The position numbers and the translations under genes were made by a program. The notes beneath the pieces were generated by a model. The model made no database searches. It had not been told where the DNA came from and saw only the letters and a list, made by a program, of their open reading frames with translations. A DNA stretch of 64,000 nucleotides from Sediminibacterium sp. (GTDB lineage Bacteria; Bacteroidota; Bacteroidia; Chitinophagales; Chitinophagaceae): positions 1 through 64,000 of the forward strand of contig QYPL01000015.1 in the NCBI GenBank assembly GCA_007280515.1. Direction: 5' to 3'. Numbering within the stretch: the stretch's first letter is position 1; each line of letters starts with the position of its first letter. Below are positions 24,889-37,300 of this stretch, piece by piece.

Positions 24889-26191
24889 GAAGTATAATTT
24901 CAATAGCTGTTCCAATACCAATTTCGCTATTTACTGTAATTTGACCTTTATGTGAATCAATCACCCATTTCACATAACTCATTCCTAAACCATACCCTTT
25001 TACATCATGCACATTACCCGAGTGCGCTCTGTAAAATTTTTCAAAAATATGTTTTCTTGCATCGGCATCCATTCCAATACCTTTATCAATGATACTAATA
25101 GAAGTTCTATTATGTAAAGTCTTTGTTTGTATGGTAATATCTATCTCGTTTTTTGAATACTTAATGGCATTGTCAATTAAATTAGAGAGTACATGCAGTA
25201 GATGTTCTTCATCTACCTTAATAGTGGAAGGGCTGGCCTCTAAAATAGTTTGCACATTGGAAGGTTTGCCCTCTAATTGTAATTTAAAACTATCCACCAC
25301 CCCTAGTATTAAATCATGTAATTCCACAGCTTGCTTATTTAGCTCATTTTCCTTTTTATCTAATTGTGCTGCTTGTAAAATAGTTTCTACATGTTTATTC
25401 ATTCTTACATTCTCTTCCTTAATAATAGTACTAAAATAATCCACCGACTTAGGATCGGTATTCACCTTGGTGCTTTTTAAAGCGTCTACTGCTAGCGATA
25501 TAGTGGCTAGTGGTGTTTTAAGCTCATGGGTCATATTATTAATGAAGTCTCTTTTTATCTCTACTAATTTTCGCTGTGTCATTAATGAACGAATAGTAAT
25601 AAAGAAAGCAGCTAGTACCACAATGATAAAAAGTACCACCCCAACAATTACCCATAATAAAGAGCGTAATAAATAATAGCGAATATTGGGCGCTACAATA
25701 ATAATAGTTTCAAAGGGACCCGTGGGTTCCATAATATCAGCAGGTATAACCGTAATTCTTGCTTGAAGCGTATTAATTTCATCTGAAAAAACATCTTCAA
25801 ATTTCTTACTCTTCATTTCGATATTGCCTTTCTTATCGGCAATGGCAAATTCAAAATGCAACTCGCTTAATCCATACTTATCTAAGGCTAATTTTATCTT
25901 TTTTTGCATTTCCTCATAGTTGTATATGTCGGAAATATTCGTTTCTTCAAAATTATGCAAATGATAGTCATCATTTAATCCCAACCCCTTTTTAGGCAAA
26001 CGAAATGACAAACCAGTATTCATTTTCTTAGCTATATCATTGGATACCATTACACCTGATTGATTGAGCTTATCTGATAATTGATTTTTTTGTAAAAACA
26101 TTAAGCCCTGTAACCAAGATATTTGTATAAATAAAATACCCAAAATAGACAGTGCTATTAAAACAAAAATGACAGGAAATGTTTTTTTCAT
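24881..26191 (-). CDS. Orphan membrane sensor histidine kinase
   Basis: A 436-residue kinase: transmembrane helix (about 5-27), a periplasmic domain (about 30-170) of unknown ligand, a second helix (about 177-200), HisKA with the phosphoacceptor H222 in HELKTPLA, and a HATPase domain with NLIDNAIKYS, DKGIGM and GYGLGM. No response regulator is adjacent, so the partner is unknown. The gene overlaps queA convergently by 8 bases and is separated from the atp genes by their terminator. Confidence 0.92.
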   Translation of the reverse strand: MKKTFPVIFVLIALSILGILFIQISWLQGLMFLQKNQLSDKLNQSGVMVSNDIAKKMNTGLSFRLPKKGLGLNDDYHLHNFEETNISDIYNYEEMQKKIKLALDKYGLSELHFEFAIADKKGNIEMKSKKFEDVFSDEINTLQARITVIPADIMEPTGPFETIIIVAPNIRYYLLRSLLWVIVGVVLFIIVVLAAFFITIRSLMTQRKLVEIKRDFINNMTHELKTPLATISLAVDALKSTKVNTDPKSVDYFSTIIKEENVRMNKHVETILQAAQLDKKENELNKQAVELHDLILGVVDSFKLQLEGKPSNVQTILEASPSTIKVDEEHLLHVLSNLIDNAIKYSKNEIDITIQTKTLHNRTSISIIDKGIGMDADARKHIFEKFYRAHSGNVHDVKGYGLGMSYVKWVIDSHKGQITVNSEIGIGTAIEIILPN

Positions 26192-26231
26192 AAGCTCAAG
26201 TTCATTGCCCCCGTTAAGGCTATGTGAATAT

Positions 26232-26263
26232 AAAAAAAATCCCGGCTACCTTGGGCAACCGGG
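26232..26263 (-). terminator. Intrinsic terminator of atpDC
   Basis: A 10-bp stem (26254-26263 with 26241-26250, two G-T pairs) with a CAA loop on the minus strand, followed by eight T (26239-26232). It lies 48 bases past the atpC stop. Confidence 0.9.
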
Positions 26264-26310
26264 ACAATTATTTAAAAACATCCAAAGAATTAGGACGCTA
26301 TTAACGTTTT

Positions 26311-26556
26311 TTATAAAACACCTTCCACTAAAACAGTAGCTTGATTATTGATCACCTCTACAAACCCGCCCTGAATAGCATAGGTTTCTGAAGCAAGTCC
26401 TTTTTTCAAGACCTTCACTTGTCCAACACCTAAAGCACTTACCATGGGTGCATGTTTGTCTAATACTTCAAATAAGCCGTCAATACCTGGCAGTTGAACG
26501 CCTTGCACTTCTCCGCTATAAAGCTTTTTTTCGGGTGTCAAAATTTCTAATAACAT
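26311..26556 (-). CDS. atpC: ATP synthase F1 epsilon subunit, short form
   Basis: An 81-residue epsilon subunit containing the N-terminal beta-sandwich only (LEILTPEKKLYSGEV, LPGIDGLFEVLDKHAPMVSALG). The C-terminal inhibitory helices of the E. coli protein are absent, so self-inhibition by an extended epsilon is not expected. It is paired with atpD; the rest of the ATP synthase is elsewhere, as is usual in Bacteroidota. Confidence 0.95.
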   Translation of the reverse strand: MLLEILTPEKKLYSGEVQGVQLPGIDGLFEVLDKHAPMVSALGVGQVKVLKKGLASETYAIQGGFVEVINNQATVLVEGVL

Positions 26557-26570
26557 ACTATAGTTTGAAA

Positions 26571-26606
26571 TAATCGTTTAGAATAATCGTTTAAAGTAAT
26601 CGTTTA
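26571..26606. repeat. 13-bp tandem repeat between atpD and atpC
   Basis: TAATCGTTTA occurs three times at 26571, 26584 and 26597 with a strict 13-bp period, and a partial fourth (TAATTA) begins at 26610 across the atpD stop codon. It fills the 56-bp gap between the two genes. Confidence 0.85.
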
Positions 26607-26612
26607 AAGTAA

Positions 26613-28118
<1,506 letters not shown>

Positions 28119-28130
28119 CTATTTCGGCTG

Positions 28131-28161
28131 CAAAGGTAAGGTATTGATAGTTTATTGCAAA
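28131..28161 (-). promoter_or_regulatory. Promoter of atpDC
   Basis: On the minus strand TTTG (28161-28158), exactly 19 nt, TACCTTTG (28138-28131): a full match to the Bacteroidota consensus. The atpD ATG is 18 nt further. The -33 element lies in the last codons of glpF. Confidence 0.8.
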
Positions 28162-28862
28162 AATTGTACGTAGATAATCGCAGCTAAAATTCCCCCCACA
28201 ATGGGACCTAAAATAGGCACAGCCGCATAGCCCCAATCACTGCTGCCTTTTCCCTTAATAGGCAGTATAAAATGCATGATTCTAGGCCCAAGATCCCTGG
28301 CTGGATTTACTGCCCAACCTGTGGGACCACCCAATCCGAAGCCAATTCCACCCACTAATAAGGCCACGGGTAAAGCAGATAAAGCACCCAAATCGGAGCC
28401 GGCTGGTTTAATTAAAAATATACCTAATAAAAACACCATGGTAGCCAGGGTTTCTACGATAAAATTTTGTGGAATATTGCGAATGGCCGGGCCGGTAGAA
28501 AAAACAGCTAGTTTTGCCCCCGCATCCTGGGTTTCATTAAAGTGGTCTTTATAGACCATCCAAACAATTAATGCGCCTAACATAGCACCTAAAATTTGGG
28601 CTAAAATATAAGAAGGGACCAAGGCCCATTCAAACTTACCGGCAGAGGCAAGTGCAATTGTAACCGCCGGATTTAAATGACCACCACTAATACTACTAGT
28701 AGCGTATACTCCTACAAATACTGCAATCACCCAACCCAGTACAATGGTAATAAGTCCTCCATTATTTCCTTTTGATTGACTTAATAAATTGTTGGCGACT
28801 ACTCCATTTCCAATGGTGATGACAAGTGCAGTGCCCAAAAGTTCAGCGGTAAAAGGTGTCAT
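28152..28862 (-). CDS. glpF: Glycerol facilitator / aquaporin (MIP family)
   Basis: A 236-residue six-helix channel. The two half-helix motifs are NPAVTIA and NPARDLGPR; the Asp after the second NPA box and the overall sequence favour glycerol uptake over water-only transport. It follows glpK on the same strand after 80 bases, so glycerol entry and trapping are probably co-regulated. Its 3' end overlaps the atpD promoter. Confidence 0.95.
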   Translation of the reverse strand: MTPFTAELLGTALVITIGNGVVANNLLSQSKGNNGGLITIVLGWVIAVFVGVYATSSISGGHLNPAVTIALASAGKFEWALVPSYILAQILGAMLGALIVWMVYKDHFNETQDAGAKLAVFSTGPAIRNIPQNFIVETLATMVFLLGIFLIKPAGSDLGALSALPVALLVGGIGFGLGGPTGWAVNPARDLGPRIMHFILPIKGKGSSDWGYAAVPILGPIVGGILAAIIYVQFLQ

Positions 28863-28942
28863 ATATTTTTATTTGATTGAAAGGTATAAATTAAGTTAAA
28901 CAAAAAATTTATTAAAATTTATAAAATGAAAATAAGTTTTGA

Positions 28943-30427
28943 TTACCAATTATTAGTAGCCTTAATTGCACGCTCCCAACCTTGAATCCAGTCTTTTCTT
29001 TTTTCTACTGTGGCGCTAGGAAGAAAGGTTTTATCAATTTGCCATTTCGATCTAAGTTCTTCCATGTCCTTCCAAAAGCCAACGGCTAATCCTGCCAAAT
29101 AAGCAGCGCCTAGTGCAGTCGTTTCCACCATGGTAGGCCTGGTTACTTTTGTGTTTACTATATCCGATTGAAATTGCATGAGTAAATTATTATGCGTAGC
29201 ACCGCCATCTACTCTTAATTCTGCAATAGGAATACCTGCATCTGCTTCCATGGCTTTTAATAAATCATAACTTTGAAAAGCAATACTTTCAAGTGCTGCA
29301 CGCGCTACATGCGCAGAAGTTGTGCCACGCGTAATACCTACAATGGTTCCTCTCGCATGCTGATTCCAATAAGGCGCGCCTAGTCCTGCAAAAGCTGGCA
29401 CTAAATAAACGCCGTCTGTTTCCTCTACTTGTTTTGCTAGTGCTTCTACTTCAGAAGAATTTCTTATTAAATGTAGTCCGTCTCTTAACCATTGCACTAC
29501 GGCGCCTCCAATAAATACACTTCCTTCTAATGCATAGTAAGTGTGTCCATTAATTTGTAAAGCAATGGTAGTTAATAAATTATTTTTAGAGCTTACCGCT
29601 TTTTCTCCTGTATGCATTAACATAAAACAACCTGTGCCATAGGTATTTTTAACCATGCCTGGTTCGGTACACATTTGTCCAAACAATGCAGACTGCTGGT
29701 CTCCAGCAATACCTGCAATAGGAATTTCATGGTGTGCAAATAATTGGGTGGTATGTCCATATACTTCACTGCTGCTTTTCACTTCGGGTAACATTGAAAT
29801 AGGCACATTTAATAATTTCAATAATTCTGTATCCCAGGCTAGCGTATGGATATTAAATAGCATGGTGCGTGAAGCATTGGTCACATCTGTAACATGTACT
29901 TTACCATTAGTTAATTTCCATACTAGCCATGTATCAATGGTACCAAAAATAAGTTCACCTTTATTCGCTAAATCGCGGGCGCCTTCTACATTATCTAAAA
30001 TCCAATTAATTTTTGTGCCTGAAAAGTAGGAGTCAATGACCAAGCCTGTTTTTTCTTGTACCATTTTGGCATGCCCTTGTTTTTTTAAGTTGTCGCAAAA
30101 ATCGGCGGTGCGTCTGTCCTGCCAAACAATGGCATTATAAATAGGCTGTCCTGTAGTTTTATTCCAAACCACTGTGGTTTCTCTTTGATTGGTAATGCCA
30201 ATGGCCGCTATATCATTCACCGATAAGCCTTTCATGCTAATGGCTTCGGTAGCCACGCCCATTTGCGTACTCCATATTTCTAAAGGATCATGTTCTACCC
30301 ATCCTGGCTTTGGAAAAATTTGTTGAAATTCTTTTTGAGAAGTGGCCTGAATTTGACCTTGGTGATCAAATAAAATAGCACGACTACTAGTGGTACCCTG
30401 ATCAAAGGCTAAGATGTATTTTGACAT
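28943..30427 (-). CDS. glpK: Glycerol kinase
   Basis: A 494-residue FGGY-family kinase making glycerol 3-phosphate from glycerol and ATP. Evidence: [11 protein letters not shown] at the N-terminus, [44 protein letters not shown] and [17 protein letters not shown]. It precedes glpF; no glycerol 3-phosphate dehydrogenase is in the window. Length is normal. Confidence 0.97.
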   Translation of the reverse strand: MSKYILAFDQGTTSSRAILFDHQGQIQATSQKEFQQIFPKPGWVEHDPLEIWSTQMGVATEAISMKGLSVNDIAAIGITNQRETTVVWNKTTGQPIYNAIVWQDRRTADFCDNLKKQGHAKMVQEKTGLVIDSYFSGTKINWILDNVEGARDLANKGELIFGTIDTWLVWKLTNGKVHVTDVTNASRTMLFNIHTLAWDTELLKLLNVPISMLPEVKSSSEVYGHTTQLFAHHEIPIAGIAGDQQSALFGQMCTEPGMVKNTYGTGCFMLMHTGEKAVSSKNNLLTTIALQINGHTYYALEGSVFIGGAVVQWLRDGLHLIRNSSEVEALAKQVEETDGVYLVPAFAGLGAPYWNQHARGTIVGITRGTTSAHVARAALESIAFQSYDLLKAMEADAGIPIAELRVDGGATHNNLLMQFQSDIVNTKVTRPTMVETTALGAAYLAGLAVGFWKDMEELRSKWQIDKTFLPSATVEKRKDWIQGWERAIKATNNW

Positions 30428-30485
30428 AACAATCGATTAATACTTTGTAATATAAAAAAAGAAGTGCAGAAAAAGAAATTGGAAT

Positions 30486-31844
30486 CTATCTTCTATTCTT
30501 TAACCAATTTTCTGGATCAAAGAAAGCCCCTTTTTCATTGTTAATCATAAATAGTAGTGCCCCTTCTCCGTCTAAATTAATACCGGACTTGCCTAGCAAA
30601 GTGCCTGCCCTCACTTCTTGGTCTTTGCTTACATTAATACTACTCAAATGGGTATAGGTAGAAAAATATTTTCCATGTTGAATAAATACAGTTAAATCGC
30701 CATTGATATCGCCTGTATATTTTACCACTCCGTTGGCCACACTTTTAACAGAACTTCCCTTAGGCAAGGCTAATTCAATACCATCACTTTTACGATTTAA
30801 CTTGGTGCCCGGAATATTCTCCACTCCAAAATGTATATACACATTGCCTCTATCTACTGGCCATGGCAGGTTTCCTTTATTATTTTCAAATAAAATGGAA
30901 GCTTCTCTTCCCTCTTCAGTGGTTTCTAGTGCAGAATAAGGTCTGTTATCTGTGGTACTTGTTATGCCACCTTCCACAGCACCCACTTTTGTATTTTTAG
31001 CATTTGATTTAGTAGAGGCGACTTCCTCTACATTATTTTTCGCACTGGCTTTTGAAGCATCACTGGCCGCTTTTAATTTAGCAATTCTTTCTTTTTCTTT
31101 ACGCTCGGCTTCTAAGGTTTCTCTTCTAATAATGGTCAATAAAGCAGACTGCATTTTCCTTCTTTGCGCCTCTTTCTGACGTACTTGTGCAGTTATCTCT
31201 TGCTCCTTGCTTTTTAATTGATTTACAATTTTATCTTGCTCTTTTTGATCAACGACCAATACCTTTAATTGCTCATGTTGAACTTCCAATGTTTTTAATC
31301 TGTCTTTTTTATTGGCACCTAAAATATTTATTTTAGTGTTTAAATCTATTTGTGATAAATCAATGGCATTCGCTTGCGCTTCTCTATTTTGTCTATAACT
31401 TTTTAAATAGGTAATTCTTTTTACTGCATCATTGAAACTATTAGCAGAAAATAAAAAATTTAAATACTCATAACCGCTTCTACTTTTATAAGCAAATACA
31501 ATACTTTTTTGATACCTGGTTTTTAAGGTATCTAAATCCTTATTTAATTTTTGAACATCTAATTGATTATTATAAATAGCATCGTCTAAAATTTTCACTT
31601 GCTTCGCAATACCATTTATGAGCGATTTTCTTTTTGATATTTTGCTTCTAATGGCCTCCAATTGTCCTAAAGAATTTTTTTTATTCTTTTTGGTTTGTTC
31701 TAATAACTGATTTAGCTCATCTAATTCTTTTCTTAATGTTTGTTCTTGTTTTTGCAAGTCTTCTCTTGAGGAATTGGCTTGCGCTGCAGCATGCATGCTA
31801 AACACTCCTATTGAAAATAAAATAAATAAAGCCCTTTTAATCAT
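30486..31844 (-). CDS. EnvC-like coiled-coil protein with a degenerate LytM (M23) domain
   Basis: A 452-residue exported protein: signal peptide (about 1-21), a long coiled coil (about 24-255), a low-complexity linker and a C-terminal LytM fold (about 345-450). The zinc-binding residues are lost: the HxGxD-like box reads SDGIE (353-357) and the HLHFE box reads ALLFM (429-433). It is therefore unlikely to cut peptidoglycan itself and resembles EnvC, which activates amidases during septum splitting. It follows the DUF4292 gene by 24 bases. Confidence 0.85.
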   Translation of the reverse strand: MIKRALFILFSIGVFSMHAAAQANSSREDLQKQEQTLRKELDELNQLLEQTKKNKKNSLGQLEAIRSKISKRKSLINGIAKQVKILDDAIYNNQLDVQKLNKDLDTLKTRYQKSIVFAYKSRSGYEYLNFLFSANSFNDAVKRITYLKSYRQNREAQANAIDLSQIDLNTKINILGANKKDRLKTLEVQHEQLKVLVVDQKEQDKIVNQLKSKEQEITAQVRQKEAQRRKMQSALLTIIRRETLEAERKEKERIAKLKAASDASKASAKNNVEEVASTKSNAKNTKVGAVEGGITSTTDNRPYSALETTEEGREASILFENNKGNLPWPVDRGNVYIHFGVENIPGTKLNRKSDGIELALPKGSSVKSVANGVVKYTGDINGDLTVFIQHGKYFSTYTHLSSINVSKDQEVRAGTLLGKSGINLDGEGALLFMINNEKGAFFDPENWLKNRR

Positions 31845-31868
31845 GTTGTTATTTATTATTTCGAAAAA

Positions 31869-32690
31869 TTATTTTCTTTTGCCAGGTTTAGGTATGGCAA
31901 AAGTATATTTTAATGGCACATCAAAACCAAACTCTTTTACTTCCATGTGTATTTCTAACTTATTACTAGCTGCTATTGAAATAGCACGATTTTGTGGAAA
32001 TTGAAACTTTCCATAAATAGTATGGTCACTGTAGAAAATTTCACAGGTACGGTGCTGGTTAAGGTCAATATCATCTAATTTCAAATTTAATACCTTGGCA
32101 TTATCCTCACTTAAAATAATAAGGCTCTTAAACAAAGCGCCCGTTAAACCTACTTGCAATTTTCCATTGCTAGTTTTATAAGAAACAATATTAGTATTGT
32201 CCATAAAAATAGGATTGCCTATCACTAAATCCTGAACTATTGTGTAGGTAAAAGGTATTTTAATTACTTCTTGCAAATAGCTCAACGGTTTTCGTTCTAC
32301 TTTCTTGCTTAAGGGATAAATTAATACCACGCTATCCTTATTAATAAGCGCTTTTAAGCCAATCACGCCCAGGGCGCCTCTCACTGTTAAATAAATAGCT
32401 TTGTCTTTTTGAATACTAGCATTCACTATATAATTATCTGCATTTTTTAAAGTTTCATAATCTACTTTAAACTTGGCATTCATAGTGGTAAAATTAATCT
32501 TAGCTAATTCAATTTTATTCAATATAACTTTAATGATGGCGGCAGAATCTACTTTTGGTTTTTGGAAAACGAGCACTGCATTGGCGGAATCGGTTTTTGA
32601 TAAAGCGTCTTTTATCACTTGCACTTTTTTATAAGTAGAGCATGATGCTAAAAAAAGCATTAATCCTAGTATATAAAAACCTTTTTTCAT
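31869..32690 (-). CDS. DUF4292 outer-membrane lipoprotein
   Basis: A 273-residue lipoprotein: signal peptide with lipobox LASC (cysteine at 17), then a beta-rich domain with FTTMNAKFKVDYE, VRGALGVIGLKALINKDSV and DLVIGNPIF. It matches DUF4292, a Bacteroidota family of unknown function; a LolA/LolB-like fold is possible but is inference. It sits between dut and the EnvC-like gene with small gaps (7 and 24 bases). Confidence 0.8.
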   Translation of the reverse strand: MKKGFYILGLMLFLASCSTYKKVQVIKDALSKTDSANAVLVFQKPKVDSAAIIKVILNKIELAKINFTTMNAKFKVDYETLKNADNYIVNASIQKDKAIYLTVRGALGVIGLKALINKDSVVLIYPLSKKVERKPLSYLQEVIKIPFTYTIVQDLVIGNPIFMDNTNIVSYKTSNGKLQVGLTGALFKSLIILSEDNAKVLNLKLDDIDLNQHRTCEIFYSDHTIYGKFQFPQNRAISIAASNKLEIHMEVKEFGFDVPLKYTFAIPKPGKRK

Positions 32691-32697
32691 TTACTTA

Positions 32698-33138
32698 TTA
32701 TTTTTTGCCTGTATGACCAAAGCCACCCGATCCTCTTTCGGTTGCCTCTAATGATTCCGCTTGTTCTAAAATTACTTTCTCTACTTTTTGAAAAACCATT
32801 TGCGCAATTCTATCTCCATCTGAAATTACCTGCGCTTCATTAGATAAATTAATAAGTATTACTTTTATTTCTCCTCTGTAATCTGCATCAATGGTGCCGG
32901 GTGAATTCAAACAAGTAAGCCCTTGCTTAAGGGCTAGTCCACTTCTAGGTCTAATTTGCGCTTCCCCATTTTCAGGTAGGGCTATAAATAAACCCGTAGG
33001 AATTAAAGCTCTTTCCATGGGTGCCATGGTAATTGGACTAGTCAAAAAAGCTCTAATGTCCATCCCTGATGAACCAGTAGTTGCATATTCCGGTAAAGGA
33101 TGGTGACTTTTATTGACTATTTGAACCGCTGTTGACAT
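32698..33138 (-). CDS. dut: dUTP diphosphatase
   Basis: A 146-residue trimeric dUTPase that removes dUTP and supplies dUMP. All five motifs are visible: [14 protein letters not shown], the central [21 protein letters not shown] and the C-terminal [10 protein letters not shown]. Length is normal. The gene lies between porV and a lipoprotein gene, so its envelope setting reflects operon structure rather than function. Confidence 0.97.
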   Translation of the reverse strand: MSTAVQIVNKSHHPLPEYATTGSSGMDIRAFLTSPITMAPMERALIPTGLFIALPENGEAQIRPRSGLALKQGLTCLNSPGTIDADYRGEIKVILINLSNEAQVISDGDRIAQMVFQKVEKVILEQAESLEATERGSGGFGHTGKK

Positions 33139-33156
33139 ATCAACAAAAATAGGTAA

Positions 33157-34293
33157 TTAGAAGTAGAAAATGGTACCAAACCTAAGTGTATTAGATAAAG
33201 GATTTTTTGAAATACCACCACCAGAAGGCACTAAATAAGAAATGTTAAATTTAGACTGCTGATATTGGAAGCTAGTACCTACTGTGAAATATTGCATACT
33301 GCCTAAGTTTTTGTTGTTATCAATAAAGTAGCCGCCTCTTAAAAAAAACCGATTTGTATAATTATATTCTATACCTAAAGAAGCTTTTAATGATTCCCCA
33401 ATGGGCATTCCATATTTATTATTAAAGGAATTAAACCAACTCGATACCACCGATTGGGAAAAATACTGATTCACCGATTCCGTGCTCGTATTGTCTGGAT
33501 TAGCAGGTACCATAATTCTATTTACATCTACACCAAACTCAATGGCATTGTCTGCATCTATTTTATTCAAATATCCAATACCTACTCCTAAATTGGCTGG
33601 GATAAAATACTTATTCTTTGTTTCATTGGAGTAACTTATTTTACCTCCTAAATTAGAAAGCAATAAACCTGCATGAAAACCTTGTAAATCTTCTTTTTGC
33701 TTATAGAATAAACTAATATCACCTGCTAAAGTATTACCCGCTCGATAATTAATAGCCGTTCCGCCATATGATCCTGAAACCAATTTAGAATGAATATAAC
33801 GAAGCGTTACACCCATACTTAACTTATCATTTAATAAAAGACTATAGCCAAAATCGTAACTGAATTCAGAGGGTCTTTGAGAAGGTAGGTTTACATTTCC
33901 TGCTTCATCTGAGAAGTCTATATTACCTAAGCTAAAAAAACGTAAAGAGCTATTAATACTACTTTTATAATCTAATTTTTTATAAAAACCGGCACTGGCT
34001 AAATACACATCGTTTAATCCTAAGTCCTTCAACCAAGGTGTGTAGTTAATTAAAAAACTTCTGCCTTCATTTAAGTAAGGAAGCTTAGCCGTATTGCCGA
34101 AAAGATCATTGGCTTCAGGCGACATCGCTAAAGATAAATTTCCCATACCTCCAGAGCGTGCATCAGGAGAAATTAACATAAAAGGAACCGCTGTACTTTG
34201 AATTCTAATGGGATTGACTTGCGCCTTAACTAGTTGACTCATTAAAGTCATTGCAAAAAATAAAAAAATGCGAATATATTTAGTGCTGCTCAT
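33157..34293 (-). CDS. porV: Type IX secretion outer-membrane protein PorV
   Basis: A 378-residue FadL-like outer membrane barrel with a signal peptide (about 1-24). The mature start has the family core AVPFMLISPDARSGGMGN, and the protein ends in a beta strand (NTLRFGTIFYF). PorV collects secreted cargo from the SprA translocon and delivers it to the sortase PorU. It follows porU by 57 bases, the usual partner. Confidence 0.95.
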   Translation of the reverse strand: MSSTKYIRIFLFFAMTLMSQLVKAQVNPIRIQSTAVPFMLISPDARSGGMGNLSLAMSPEANDLFGNTAKLPYLNEGRSFLINYTPWLKDLGLNDVYLASAGFYKKLDYKSSINSSLRFFSLGNIDFSDEAGNVNLPSQRPSEFSYDFGYSLLLNDKLSMGVTLRYIHSKLVSGSYGGTAINYRAGNTLAGDISLFYKQKEDLQGFHAGLLLSNLGGKISYSNETKNKYFIPANLGVGIGYLNKIDADNAIEFGVDVNRIMVPANPDNTSTESVNQYFSQSVVSSWFNSFNNKYGMPIGESLKASLGIEYNYTNRFFLRGGYFIDNNKNLGSMQYFTVGTSFQYQQSKFNISYLVPSGGGISKNPLSNTLRFGTIFYF

Positions 34294-34350
34294 AAGATTT
34301 ATAAATTACTTCTGTAGAAATGTAAAGATATAAAATACATGGGTGAATTT

Positions 34351-37300
34351 TTAATATTTTACAAGCTTATTGGTTAAAAAACGAGTTACAACGCCGTCAT
34401 TAATAATTAATCTATAATAATAAATGCCGGCTTGTAGGAGTGCAGACCCAGTGCCAGCGCCATCCCAACCAGCCACCACCCTATTGGCTTTATAGGTTCC
34501 ATTTAAAGGTTTGGTGAAAAGTAAATTCCCCATATTATCGTATAAGCTTAGATTTATTTCTAGGCTTTGGCCTAGCTTATTATGCTCAAAACTAAATTGA
34601 GTAAAATGTTGAAATGGATTGGGGTAATTATATAAATTTTTTACAGTCAAATTGTCCGATTTCGGCACTTCAAAATGTATAATTTTTGTAGTGGAATTAC
34701 CTAATAAATCCCAAACTTTTACCATGATTTTGTGGGGACCTTCCGCCAAAAGAGGCAAAGCATACATTAGTTTACCTTTTTGATAGCTATCTAAATCGGC
34801 TACGAAATAGTTATTAAGTACGATAGCATTTTTATAATCTTCATCTATTGTTAAAACCATATCATGGCCTAAAGCATTACCAGAAGTTTGAATACCTCCA
34901 CTATCTGCTAGACTTAAAAATAAATTGGACCTTGGAGCAGCCCATCCACCATCCATAAAATTACTATCGTTTAAAAATATTTTTAAGGCAGGTCCTTGAT
35001 TATCGTTCCATAAAATTCCGCCAGCATCCAATGCTATTAATTTGTCATATACACCCATTGCATCCGATAGCTCATTGTAAGCAGTAATTTGCATTTTCAA
35101 ATTCTTTTGCAAGCTTACTTCTTTAGGTAATAAAAAATCTACTGTAAAATTTCCCTTAGTCACCGATACTTTACCTTTAAATAAAATATTTTCTTGCGTA
35201 GAAACAGAAGTCACTATACTTGAACCTGCATTGGCTAGTGTTTTTTTATTAGTGGCTGCATCAAATAAAACAAAATCAAGTAGCCCATTAAAATCGTTTT
35301 GTGAAATACCTTTATTATTAACCAACCCTTTGATAGTATATTTATTGCCTGCTAGTAGTGTGTCTTTTCCCGTAAATGGTTTTTGATTCAAATGGGTAAT
35401 ACCTATTTCATATTTAGAAGTTGACAAACGCATGGCAGGATCTCCCAATAAACTAAACTTAAATGCATTCATATGATCTTCTGCTGCCGACCAGGCTTGT
35501 ATTTTTGCTTTTTGCAAAGCTTCCCCTAAGGTTGGAAAACGCCCCAAAGAATCTGGCACTAATAATTGTTGTACAAAATGATCATTGATTTGTTTATTAC
35601 TATAGGCAAAAACCAATCTGCTAGCAGCTACTAGCCCAATGACCCCTTTACTATTTTTCATTAAAGCATCGAATCCAAAAGGGCTTAACTGAGGCTGGTC
35701 ATAAGGCGCAAAATCACAGGAGGCGGTTATCATCAAGGGTAATTTACCCGGATTATTCCACTGTAGAACATCTGATTGACTCATGACTGCTTCTTCTGCT
35801 AATCTTGCATAGTTGCCATGCCCAGTATAATTTAAAATTAAGCTACCCTCGTTGATCGTTTGTACAATTTCACTATTGACTAAAGGATACGTATTGCCTG
35901 CTATATTTTTAGTAGCAGCATAAAAATCTAAATAAATTTTCTTTTGATTCCACTTGGGTGCTTTTTCTTGCAAATGATTTGAAATAGCTTCTGCATCTTG
36001 TAAGTGCAAATTATAATCACCATCATCAGCCACCCAAGTAATATTATTTTTCCAGGCACCCCCACTTGAATTTTTTTGATAGTTTATTATTTTTTCAACA
36101 ACAGTGTCCGCCTCTGCGCTATTTCTTACAGGCAGTCTTCCTGTTGCTATGGCAAGGTTTTTAATTTCAGTATAATTATTAATATCATCATTATCATTCA
36201 GTATGCTATAAAAATCATCGGATGGATAACTTGTTAGTACTCCCGTAGATGCTGCCGATTCGAAAACAGGAATTTCAGTAGCACTATTATAATTTCTAGT
36301 ATTATAATTGGCTATACCAAATAATAATAAATAACGAGGGGCAGCTACTTTATTGGTGACAGACTTATTCAATAAATATTTTATAAAATTTCTAATACCT
36401 ATAGCACTGGGTTGACCTCCCGAAAATTCGTTGAATATTTCATTCACATTTACAAGCTCTGTTTTTAACCCATTCGCTGTGGCATGATAATTTTGTAATT
36501 TTTTAGCTGCGTTTAAATAATTGGAGGGAGCGACTATTATATAGTCTGGGACATTCATACCCACCAAGTTTTGATTAGTCATTGACCCCAGTAAGATGGG
36601 AATTTCATAGGATTGTTGCTTCACAGCAAAAAATTCATGCAAAGTATCGGCCTGGTACTGAAAACTAATTAAGCCATTAGAAGAGAAATCTGTAACTATT
36701 TTTCTAGGTGAAGCCGGGTTCGTTACCTCCCAGACCTCCGTACTAATATCCCCATTTTGCATTTGGTACTGCAGTATATTTCCTTTGACAGCAGTCGATA
36801 CATTTCTAAATCCAAAACTACTAGTGCCCCAAAAACCCAATTTTCTTTTAGCCGATAATTCTATATAGTCCACCCAACCAGCAGCCGCTACATTATCCGC
36901 TTGAAAACTAATATTGACTGAAGCAGGGCTACTTAAATTCGTATTGGTATTTAAAGAATAAGAAAAACTATCTGTAACAATATTAGCAGACTCATCATAT
37001 AACAATCCACTCACAGGGGCCACCGCTGTTGTTTTGATGGCATTATCATTAATACTAAAATTAAAATTAGCAGCATTTTGATAAGTAGTGGCTACATAGC
37101 TGCTCACTAGTTTCATAGGACTTGACAGCACTAAACCATTTATATTAATAGGATAAGATAATTTCGCCTGCTTACCCAAACCCTGTCCCATAGCTGGTCC
37201 TAATAATAATTTTCCACTATTTAATAAAGAAATACTATCTACTTCAATGAGCCATCTTTCGTCATATTGATCTACCATTTGTGCCGACGCATTGAGTTTA

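Noticed and set aside
30486..31844. Active M23 endopeptidase
   Set aside because: Both zinc-ligand motifs are replaced, so an amidase-activator role is more likely.
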